Positions 57,517 to 64,000 of a DNA stretch of 64,000 nt are shown in pieces (the stretch's first letter is position 1; each line of letters starts with the position of its first letter). Made by a program: the position numbers and the translations under genes. The notes under the pieces are model-generated. The model was not told the DNA's origin, ran no database searches, and was given only the letters and a program-made list of their open reading frames with translations. This DNA comes from Lysobacterales bacterium. GTDB taxonomy: Bacteria; Pseudomonadota; Gammaproteobacteria; Xanthomonadales; SZUA-5. The stretch lies in NCBI GenBank assembly GCA_022841325.1, contig JALHRS010000001.1, positions 122,889 to 186,888 of the forward strand, in the 5' to 3' direction.

Positions 57517-58698
57517 ATGCATAGCCTGGACCTGCCCGAGCCCGATGCCGATGCCAAGGCCGTGTCGGCACGCTTGTGCGCGCTGATCGCCGAGGAGATC
57601 GAGCACCTCGGCCCCATGCCCTTCCAGCGCTACATGGAACTGGCCCTGTACGCGCCGGGACTGGGCTATTACGCGGCCGGCGCGCACAAATTCGGTGCCG
57701 CCGGTGACTTCGTCACCGCGCCGGAACTGGGTGGCGTCATGGCTGAAGTCGTCGCCGAAACCCTGGCACCGCTGCTGCGTACCCAGGCCCATCCGACCGT
57801 CATGGAACTCGGTGCCGGCAGCGGCGCACTGGCCGCCGATCTGCTGGCTGCGCTGGCGCGCCGCAGCGCGCTGCCCGATCGCTATCTGATCCTGGAGCGC
57901 AGCGCCGATCTGCGGCAGCGCCAGCAGCAGCGTCTGGCCGAGCAGGCGCCGGACCTCGCGGACCGGGTCAGCTGGCTGGACCGGCCGCCTGAAGCTGCCT
58001 TCGATGGCGCCATCATCGGCAACGAAGTGGTCGACGCCCTGGCCTGCGCCCGTTTCTGTGTCGACGCCGACGGATTGCGCGAGGTCTGCGTCACGCTCGC
58101 CAATCAGCGCTTCCAGGACTGCCTGGCGGCGCCGCGTGCCGGCCTGGCAGCGGCGTTCGAGCACCTGCAGCGCCATCTGGACGCTCCCCTGGCCCCCGGC
58201 TATCAGAGCGAACTGGTGCCGGAACTGACTCCCTGGTTGGCCAGCATCAGCACTTGCCTGCGCCGTGGTCTGGTGCTGCTCGCCGACTACGGCTATGGCC
58301 GCCGCGAGTACTACCATCCGCAGCGCACCCGCGGCACGCTGATCTGCCACTACCGTCAGCGCGTGCACGAAGACCCCTACTGGTATCCGGGCCTGAACGA
58401 CATCACCGCCTCGGTCGATTTCACCGCACTGGCCGAAGCCGGCCATAGCCTGGGACTGGATCTCCTCGGCTACGACAACCAGGCCGGCTTTCTGATCGGC
58501 GCCGGCATCGAGCAGATCTATGCCCATCTGGCCGAGCTTGATGACCGCCAACGGCTGCGTCTCACCTCTGAAATCAAGCGCCTGATGCTGCCCGGTGAAA
58601 TGGGCGAACGCTTCAAGCTGATGCTGCTGGGGCGCGAGCTTGATCCGGCCCTGCTGCCGCAAGGACTGCGCGGCATGGGTCAGCGGCAGATGCTCTGA
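57517..58698 (+). CDS. MidA/NDUFAF7-type SAM-dependent methyltransferase
   Basis: A 393-residue class I methyltransferase of the DUF185 family. In mitochondria the homologue NDUFAF7 methylates an Arg of a complex I subunit; the bacterial role is less clear. Motifs are PFQRYMELALYAPGLGYYA, FGAAGDFVTAPELGGVMAE, the SAM-binding ELGAGSGALAADLL, GNEVVDALACARF, and LLADYGYGRREYYHPQRTRGTL with YRQRVHEDPYW. The stop codon directly precedes the purine-rich tract of element C. Family call is strong. Confidence 0.93.
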   Translation: MHSLDLPEPDADAKAVSARLCALIAEEIEHLGPMPFQRYMELALYAPGLGYYAAGAHKFGAAGDFVTAPELGGVMAEVVAETLAPLLRTQAHPTVMELGAGSGALAADLLAALARRSALPDRYLILERSADLRQRQQQRLAEQAPDLADRVSWLDRPPEAAFDGAIIGNEVVDALACARFCVDADGLREVCVTLANQRFQDCLAAPRAGLAAAFEHLQRHLDAPLAPGYQSELVPELTPWLASISTCLRRGLVLLADYGYGRREYYHPQRTRGTLICHYRQRVHEDPYWYPGLNDITASVDFTALAEAGHSLGLDLLGYDNQAGFLIGAGIEQIYAHLAELDDRQRLRLTSEIKRLMLPGEMGERFKLMLLGRELDPALLPQGLRGMGQRQML

Positions 58699-59313
58699 GA
58701 GTAGGAAAAGGGGAAAAGGAAAATGGAAAAGGGTGGAGATTGGAAGCCGGGGCAATGACAGGGCATGGCGAGCTGCTTGTTTCGGCCCGACACGGCCGAC
58801 GGACCATGAACCATCGAAGCCGACGTAGGCCGAGGGTGCCGCGCAGCGGCTCCCCGGCGCTTGTCGCATCACCGCCCGGAGAGCGCTGCGCGCACATCGG
58901 GCTACGAAAAGCGTCATTGCGAGGAGCGCAGCGACGAAGCAATCCAGTGCTTTCGACGCTGTGCCTCTGGATTGCTTCCCCCGGATCAAGTCCGGGGTCG
59001 CAATGACGCCGGGGGGTTCATGGCCCGGCAGGCCATGCCGCGGCCGGCATCCCGGCAACCGTGTCCATCAGCCGGACCGCGGATTGGGTCCATAGCCGGC
59101 TGCCCGCAACACATGGCAGGTCTTGCCCCGCCCCAGCCACCATTGCGCAGCCACCGGTGCCGGCCGATCCGGTATAGAGCAAGGATCAAAGGCGCCGAGT
59201 GCAACTCGGCGATCCCGCACCTGAGTCCAGGGTCGCCGGCTTCCCGCTCTCCCCTTTTCCCTTTTCCCTTTTCCCTTTTCCTTTTTCCCTTTTGCTTTTC
59301 CCCTTTTCCCAAA
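58699..59313. repeat. Composite inverted-tract element C filling the MidA-VanZ gap
   Basis: The 623-base gap has no gene. A purine tract (GGAAAAGGGGAAAAGG type) starts right after the MidA stop and a pyrimidine tract (CCCTTTTCCC repeats, 59244-59313) ends just before the VanZ ATG. Between them are a TGTTTCGGCCCGACAC module (58779-58795), a TAGGCCGAGGGTGCCGCGCA module (58826-58858), an AGAGCGCTGCGCGCAC module (about 58880), the 95-base GTCATTGCGAGG palindrome (58913-59007), and a 31-base GCCGAGTGCAACTCGGC palindrome (59184-59214). The last recurs exactly, inverted, at 62997-63027. Confidence 0.9.
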
Positions 59314-59321
59314 CAAAGCAC

Positions 59322-59705
59322 ATGCGCACTCTCTGGTGGTCCCTCGGATTTTTGCTGATCGCCGTGATCACGGCCTTGTCGCTGCTGCCCATCCGTGGCC
59401 CGGATATGGACATCCCCAGCGGCGACAAGCTCAATCACGCGCTGGCCTACATCGTGCTCACGCTTTACTTCGGACAACTGGTGGGTGCCGGTTTGCGGCG
59501 CCGGCTGCTGGTGATCGGCGCATTGATCGTTTACGGCGTCACCATCGAGGGCCTGCAATCGGTGCTGCCACCGCGCACCGCCGAGCTGGCTGACATGGCC
59601 GCCAACCTCGTCGGCATGGCCATCGGCTGGGGGCTGCTGAGCACGCCGCTGGGTCGAGTGCTGGAGCGTATCGATTCACGGCTGGCTGGCGGGTCCAGCC
59701 TGTAG
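59322..59705 (+). CDS. VanZ-like small membrane protein
   Basis: A 127-residue protein with four predicted membrane helices. The layout and the motifs TALSLLPI, DKLNHALAYIVL and YGVTIEGLQSVLPPRTAELADMAANLVG match VanZ/teicoplanin-resistance-like proteins, which are widespread and mostly unrelated to drug resistance. The ATG at 59322 lies a few bases after the pyrimidine-rich arm of element C and has no Shine-Dalgarno. Function unknown; inner-membrane location is clear. Confidence 0.88.
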   Translation: MRTLWWSLGFLLIAVITALSLLPIRGPDMDIPSGDKLNHALAYIVLTLYFGQLVGAGLRRRLLVIGALIVYGVTIEGLQSVLPPRTAELADMAANLVGMAIGWGLLSTPLGRVLERIDSRLAGGSSL

Positions 59706-59737
59706 AATGTCGACTTTGCCGCTGCCGGAGCCTGCCT

Positions 59738-61117
59738 TTGTCCACCGATCCGATCCTGATTGCCGATGCGCCAGAGGCTACGCCGCTGACCGTGGTGTTC
59801 GAAGCCGAGTTTTCGGCCTGGCTCGCAGCGCAGGACGATGCCACCCAGGCACAGCTGACGGCGCAGCGCTTCGAAGGCAAGCGCTATACCCAGGCCCTGT
59901 GTTTCGATGCGGCCGGCAAGGTCGTGCGCGCCATCGTTGGCGCCCGCGCGCAGGAGGACATCTGGACCCTGGGCAATGCGGCCCTGAGCCTGCCGCCCCA
60001 GGTCTACACACTCGATGCGGAGCTTCCGGCCGGCACCCGTCTGCGTCTGGCGCTGGGCTTTGCCCTCGGCGCCTATCAATACCTGCGCTACCGGCCGCGG
60101 GCCGCGCGCGCGCCTGCCCGGTTGCTGGTGCAGAACGACGATGCGCGCATCGAACTCGAACGCATTGCTGCCGCAGCGCACGGCGCCCGCGATCTGGTCA
60201 ACACCCCGACCGAGGATCTGGGCCCGGACCAGATGCAGCAATACGTGGCCGAACTGGCCAGCCGCCATCAGGCCGATTTCCGCGCCATCGTCGGCGAGCA
60301 GCTGCTGGTCGAAAACTTCCCGGCCATCCACGCGGTCGGCCGCGCCAGTCACCGCGCGCCGCGCCTGATCGAGCTGCTCTGGGGTGACCCGAATGCACCG
60401 CGCATTGCCATTGTCGGCAAGGGCGTGTGTTTCGACACCGGCGGGCTGGATCTCAAGTCTGCCGAGGGCATGGCCGCGATGAAGAAGGATATGGGCGGCG
60501 CCGCCGTGGCCATACAGCTGGCGCAGCTGATCATGCAGGCGCGCCTGCCGGTATGCCTGCAACTGCTGATCGGCGCGGTCGAGAACGCCGTGGGACCGGA
60601 TGCCTATCGACCCGGCGAAGTCATCGCCACCCGCGCCGGCCTGTCGATAGAGATCGGCAATACCGACGCCGAAGGCCGGGTCGTACTGTGTGACGCGCTG
60701 ACCTACGCCAGCGAAAGCAAGCCCGAGTTGATTCTGGATTTCGCCACGCTGACCGGCGCTGCCCGCATCGCGCTGGGCCCGGATCTGCCGGCGCTGTTCG
60801 CCAACCGCGACGAGCTGTCACTGGATCTGATTGCCGCTGGCCGCGAAGTCGGCGATCCACTCTGGGCCATGCCGCTGTGGGAGGACTATTACAGCCTGAT
60901 CGACAGCAAGATCGCCGACATGAACAATTCCGGCAGCTCGCGCATGGGTGGCGCTATCACCGCGGCCTTGTATCTGAAACGCTTCGTGCCCGACAGCATC
61001 CCCTGGGCACACCTGGACACCTACTGCTGGAGCGAAGGCAAACCCGGACGTCCCGCCGGCGGAGACTGCCAGGGCCTGCGCGCGGCCTTTGCCTATCTGC
61101 AGCAGCGTTATGGTTGA
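59738..61117 (+). CDS. M17 family leucyl aminopeptidase
   Basis: A 459-residue cytoplasmic two-metal aminopeptidase that removes N-terminal residues from peptides. The metal and active-site motifs are GKGVCFDTGGLDLKS (Lys228, Asp233), KKDMGGAA, and NTDAEGRVVLCDALTYA (about 308-324). The sequence is shorter and more divergent at the N-terminus than PepA, and lacks the PepA DNA-binding features, so it resembles the PepB-like or unnamed M17 group. The start is TTG at 59738 with GGAG 7 bases upstream; a TAGAAT hexamer lies at 59703-59708, over the end of the VanZ gene. Confidence 0.92.
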   Translation: MSTDPILIADAPEATPLTVVFEAEFSAWLAAQDDATQAQLTAQRFEGKRYTQALCFDAAGKVVRAIVGARAQEDIWTLGNAALSLPPQVYTLDAELPAGTRLRLALGFALGAYQYLRYRPRAARAPARLLVQNDDARIELERIAAAAHGARDLVNTPTEDLGPDQMQQYVAELASRHQADFRAIVGEQLLVENFPAIHAVGRASHRAPRLIELLWGDPNAPRIAIVGKGVCFDTGGLDLKSAEGMAAMKKDMGGAAVAIQLAQLIMQARLPVCLQLLIGAVENAVGPDAYRPGEVIATRAGLSIEIGNTDAEGRVVLCDALTYASESKPELILDFATLTGAARIALGPDLPALFANRDELSLDLIAAGREVGDPLWAMPLWEDYYSLIDSKIADMNNSGSSRMGGAITAALYLKRFVPDSIPWAHLDTYCWSEGKPGRPAGGDCQGLRAAFAYLQQRYG

Positions 61118-61199
61118 TCAAGCGCGGATTTACGTTCGGTAGCATTTGCTCTTCGCGCCCCCTATGCTCACGCGCTGATCTGGCAGAGGGGTGCGAGGC

Positions 61200-62348
61200 A
61201 TGCGCGCGAGCGTGGTTCTGGGAATGGTGCTGCTGGCCGCTCTGGGCGGCTATGCGGTCTCGCGTTGGCAAGGTTCGCCGGCAGCGGCGAAGGTGGAAGC
61301 GGGCCACAGCGCCGCAACAACAGCCGAGACCTCGGCCCAGGCTGACACGGGCGCCCAGGTCAGCGGCGACGCGCAGACAGCCGCAACCGGTGCCCGCACA
61401 TCCTTCGTCGCGGATGTGCCGAACACCGCGACCATGAGCGCGCCGCCCGCCATGCCGCCGGAATCGCTGCCGCTGACCCAGAGCGTGGCCCAGCTGATCG
61501 AGCTGATGCGCAGCGGTTCGCGCGAGGCCACCCTGCGTCTGCTGCGGCAGACCGAGCAGTGCGCTTTGTATCATCAGGGCGGCCTCGGCCTGGGCATGGC
61601 GCTGGACCTGGACGAGGCAACCAGGAATCCGCAACCGCAGGACGGTTCGGTCGCCATCCTCTTCAACGATCAGGATGGTGAGAAGTCGCAGCTTGAGAAG
61701 ATGACCGAAGGCGCCGCCGGGTTGATGGCCAAGCACGAGCAGCAATGCGCCGGTTTCACCGATCCGGATGACCGCTTGCGTTTCGAAGTGCAGTGGCGCG
61801 CAGCGCTGTTGGGGGAACTGGAGGGATTGATCCTGTTCTCGGTCAGCCCGGCGATCAAGCTGGAGCGCGCCATCGAGCAGAGTGATCGCATCGAACGCTA
61901 TCGCGAACGCGCCCTGTCCTTCCTCACCCAGGCGATGGCCCAGCACAGCGCCCAGGCCGTAGCCGAGCTGATGGAAGCCTACGATCCCGAGTGGATTCCG
62001 CCGCCGCTGCGCCCCCAGGCAGGAAAATCCATTCCGCCGGGCATGCGAGCCCTGCTCGCCGAAGGCTTTCCACCGCCGCCCCTGCGTCAGGTGGCCGGCA
62101 ACGACGCACAAGCGGCCTACCGCTATGCGCAGCTGTGCGAACGCGTCTGCCCGGATCAACAGCGAAGCGCCGCCACCGCCCTGATCGAGCGCCTGCGCGG
62201 CAGCCTGGCTAGCGCCGAGCGCGAACTTGCCGAGCGCGAAGCCCAGCGCCTGCGCGAGCAGTATTTCCCGGACGCGCATCGGGCTGATTGGGTGGCGATT
62301 GCGGGCGAACCCGCTGAGCAGGCGGCATCCGCTCCCGGCACGCCCTGA
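61200..62348 (+). CDS. Exported or membrane-anchored protein of unknown function
   Basis: A 382-residue protein I do not recognise. The N-terminus has a hydrophobic helix (ASVVLGMVLLAALGGYAV), then a low-complexity Ala/Thr/Gln linker to about residue 90, then a helical periplasmic domain. Cysteines occur in QTEQCALYH, EQQCAGF and LCERVCPDQ. The C-terminal helix is charged (ELAEREAQRLREQYFPD). GAGG lies just before the ATG at 61200. A GTG at 61191 is an alternative start. Similar in layout to the unknown at 17616-18683 (anchor, linker, helical cysteine-bearing domain), though no clear homology was seen. Confidence 0.7.
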   Translation: MRASVVLGMVLLAALGGYAVSRWQGSPAAAKVEAGHSAATTAETSAQADTGAQVSGDAQTAATGARTSFVADVPNTATMSAPPAMPPESLPLTQSVAQLIELMRSGSREATLRLLRQTEQCALYHQGGLGLGMALDLDEATRNPQPQDGSVAILFNDQDGEKSQLEKMTEGAAGLMAKHEQQCAGFTDPDDRLRFEVQWRAALLGELEGLILFSVSPAIKLERAIEQSDRIERYRERALSFLTQAMAQHSAQAVAELMEAYDPEWIPPPLRPQAGKSIPPGMRALLAEGFPPPPLRQVAGNDAQAAYRYAQLCERVCPDQQRSAATALIERLRGSLASAERELAEREAQRLREQYFPDAHRADWVAIAGEPAEQAASAPGTP

Positions 62349-62493
62349 TTGGCTGCAAGACCTGAATGAGCAAACCGCCTGACTTGCCTGGCGCCGCACG
62401 AGTGCGTCTGGCACGCGCGCGCCAAATCGTTTGCACCTTTGCCCGCAACGTGAAAATAATGCGGGGGTCAAAGCGCACCGATGGAGACATCCG

Positions 62494-62925
62494 ATGATTC
62501 CGGTCAGCCAGCTGCTTGTGGAAAAGGGCTCGGACATCTACAGCCTGAAGCCTTCGGACCCGGTGATCGAGGGCATTCGCCTGATGGCCGAGAAGTCCGT
62601 CGGGGCGCTGCTGGTCATGGAGGGCGACGCGCTCGTCGGCATCCTCAGCGAGCGCGACTACGCCCGCAAGGTGATCCTGCTGGGGCGCTCGTCGATGGAC
62701 ACACCGGTGTCGGCCATCATGACGCCGGCGCCACTGATCACGGTGAAACCCGGCAACAACGTGCGTGAATGCATGCGTCTGATGCACAGCCGCCGCATCC
62801 GCCACCTGCCCGTAGTCGAGAACGACAAGGTGCTGGGCGTGCTCTCCATCGGCGACATCGTCCGCGCCATCATCCAGGAGCAGGACGCGGAGATTCAGCA
62901 GCTGACCCAGTACATTGCCGGTTAG
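62494..62925 (+). CDS. Tandem CBS domain protein
   Basis: A 143-residue cytoplasmic protein made of two CBS domains, which bind adenine nucleotides and act as energy or nucleotide sensors. The first runs to about residue 65 (SVGALLVMEGDALVGILSERDYARKV). The second (VSAIMTPAPLITVKPGNNVRECMRLMHSRRIRHLPVVENDKVLGVLSIGDIV) completes the Bateman module. GGAG lies about 8 bases before the ATG at 62494. No partner domain is fused, so its target is unknown. It is followed by element D. Confidence 0.93.
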   Translation: MIPVSQLLVEKGSDIYSLKPSDPVIEGIRLMAEKSVGALLVMEGDALVGILSERDYARKVILLGRSSMDTPVSAIMTPAPLITVKPGNNVRECMRLMHSRRIRHLPVVENDKVLGVLSIGDIVRAIIQEQDAEIQQLTQYIAG

Positions 62926-63485
62926 AGCTGGAAAAAGGAAAAGGGAAAAAGGAAAAGGGAAGAGCAGACCGGCGCCTGATGGCGATCGACCGCCGGGATC
63001 GCCGAGTTGCACTCGGCGCCTTTGATCTTTGTTCGATCCCTGATAAAGCCGCAGATTCCGGGCTGGGGCCAAGCCGGCCCACAGGGCGTAGCGCGGCTCC
63101 GGCGCGCGTCGGATCCAGATGCTGAGCAAGTGTTGTTCGCGCCGGCGGCCGCGGCTTGGTCTGCCGGGCGCCGCGCGCATGACGGCTCTGCCACTGGACC
63201 AGGCACCCGTGCGCGCGGACCCGGCCTACGTCTGGTTGGTACAGAAGCGTCCAGACAAGTCTGGGCCCACCAAAGCGGGCCACACCGGTGTCATCGTCGA
63301 TGTACTGTCTCGGGCGTCTTTCGTCACTGCCAAGAGCGCCGACTACAACTCGGCGATCCCGGCAAGCGTCGCCATCTTCCCGCTCTGGGTTGATTGCACA
63401 CCACACTGTCTTCACTCTAGCCTCCCGGTGCTGCTCCTTTTTCCTTTTTCTCCATTCCATTTCCCTCCCCCACTTCCGGCTCCTC
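62926..63485. repeat. Composite inverted-tract element D filling the CBS-tyrA gap
   Basis: The 560-base gap has no gene. A GGAAAAAGGAAAAGGG tract directly follows the CBS stop (62927-62965). A pyrimidine tract (CTCCTTTTTCCTTTTTCTCC type, 63430-63480) ends just before the tyrA ATG. Just inside each tract is a GCCGAGTT...ACTCGGC-type palindrome: an exact 31-base copy at 62997-63027, and a diverged inverted copy at 63335-63361. Both tracts and palindromes are joined by a related AGAGC-containing spacer, so the two ends of D are homologous to each other and to the right end of element C. A diverged GTCCAGACAAGTCTGG palindrome is at about 63246-63282. Confidence 0.9.
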
Positions 63486-64000
63486 ATGCGCCCCCTTTCC
63501 GAACTCCGTGCTGAACTCGACAGCGTCGATGCCGACCTGATTGCCGCGATCGCCAAACGCCAGGCACTGGTGGCCGAGATCGGGCGCTGGAAACACTCAC
63601 AGGGCAAGCAATTGCGGGATTTCCAGCGCGAGCGCGAGGTGCTGGCACATGTGCGCGGCCGAGCGCAGAAAGTCGGCCTGGATCCGGAGATCGCCGAGCA
63701 GGTGCTGAAACTGCTGATCGAATCCTCGCTGACCACCCAGGAGCAGGATCGGGTGCGCCTGGCGGGGCAAGGCGGCGGACGCCGGGCACTGATCATTGGC
63801 GGCAATGGCCGCATGGGTCGCTGGTTCGTGCGTTTTCTGGCGGCACAGGGCTTCGATGTCGAGGTCGCCGATCCCAGTGGCGCGCCTGTCGGCGCCCTGT
63901 CGCGACCGGACTGGAAGGAAGGCGCGCTGGATCACGACCTCATCGTGGTCGCCGCGCCCCTGCGGCGCAGCAATGAGGTGCTGCTGGGCCTGGCCGAGCG
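63486..64000 (+). CDS. tyrA: Bifunctional chorismate mutase/prephenate dehydrogenase TyrA (3' truncated by window edge)
   Basis: The first 171 codons are visible and open to the end of the window. Residues 1-90 are a chorismate mutase domain of the AroQ type (ELRAELDSVDADLIAAIAKR at the start, WKHSQGKQLRDFQREREV). Residues from about 100 begin the NAD-binding prephenate dehydrogenase domain with the Rossmann motif IIGGNGRMG (103-111). The fusion is typical of gammaproteobacterial TyrA for tyrosine synthesis. There is no Shine-Dalgarno; the ATG follows the pyrimidine-rich arm of element D. Confidence 0.92.
   Translation, partial: MRPLSELRAELDSVDADLIAAIAKRQALVAEIGRWKHSQGKQLRDFQREREVLAHVRGRAQKVGLDPEIAEQVLKLLIESSLTTQEQDRVRLAGQGGGRRALIIGGNGRMGRWFVRFLAAQGFDVEVADPSGAPVGALSRPDWKEGALDHDLIVVAAPLRRSNEVLLGLAE

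Overview
The window is about 64 kb of high-GC chromosomal DNA. It looks like a gammaproteobacterium of the Xanthomonadales (Lysobacterales) type. That placement is inferred from gene order and protein style: a pilMNOPQ operon divergent from a class A penicillin-binding protein, rpoZ-spoT-ridA-recG, hemD-hemX-hemY, a fused chorismate mutase/prephenate dehydrogenase, DUF2339 followed by DUF3999, a U-type Fe-S scaffold with a Rieske ferredoxin, and a secreted peptidase ending in DGFE. I saw no rRNA, tRNA, CRISPR array, prophage, insertion sequence or replication origin. Most of the window is ordinary core genome. Coding density is high and many neighbouring genes abut or overlap.

Layout. 0-8.5 kb: the 3' part of a Ser/Thr kinase with a TPR-like sensor region, a peroxiredoxin, a Rieske ferredoxin and SufU-like pair, a secreted M14 carboxypeptidase, and dxs. 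8.6-25.5 kb: a four-PAS GGDEF-EAL protein, DUF2339 and DUF3999 membrane proteins, a membrane-anchored unknown, prmC, an S1/P1 nuclease, transketolase, a membrane diguanylate cyclase, a beta-barrel gene remnant and a cNMP-binding EAL phosphodiesterase. 25.6-36.5 kb: a large Ig-like lipoprotein, pilQPONM and a divergent PBP1a. 36.6-44.7 kb: gltA, rpmE2, a nucleoside hydrolase, recG, ridA, spoT and rpoZ. 44.8-50.2 kb: an unknown protein, a dienelactone hydrolase, an Lrp regulator divergent from a PLP sulfur-amino-acid enzyme, and a trimeric autotransporter. 50.6-64 kb: dnaE, hemD-hemX-hemY, a MidA-type methyltransferase, VanZ, an M17 aminopeptidase, an unknown, a CBS-domain protein and the 5' part of tyrA.

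The least ordinary material is intergenic. Four gaps (2.7-3.06, 39.49-39.70, 58.7-59.3 and 62.9-63.5 kb) each hold a composite element. A low-complexity tract at one end is answered by its reverse complement at the other, and in three of the four, palindromic REP-like modules lie between. All four lie between co-directional genes. In all four, the purine- or G-rich arm follows the upstream stop codon and the pyrimidine- or C-rich arm precedes the next start, so the transcript could fold into a long stem. The internal modules also occur in other gaps (8.45-8.66, 17.25-17.62, 18.7-18.9 and 48.2-48.4 kb), in rearranged order and orientation.

Other points of note are a SufU-like protein lacking two of the three expected cysteines, an outer-membrane protein remnant in frame directly after the stop codon of a diguanylate cyclase, and an adhesin whose 14-residue head repeats are organised into larger blocks. 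All functional calls rest on reading motifs by eye; no database search was run.
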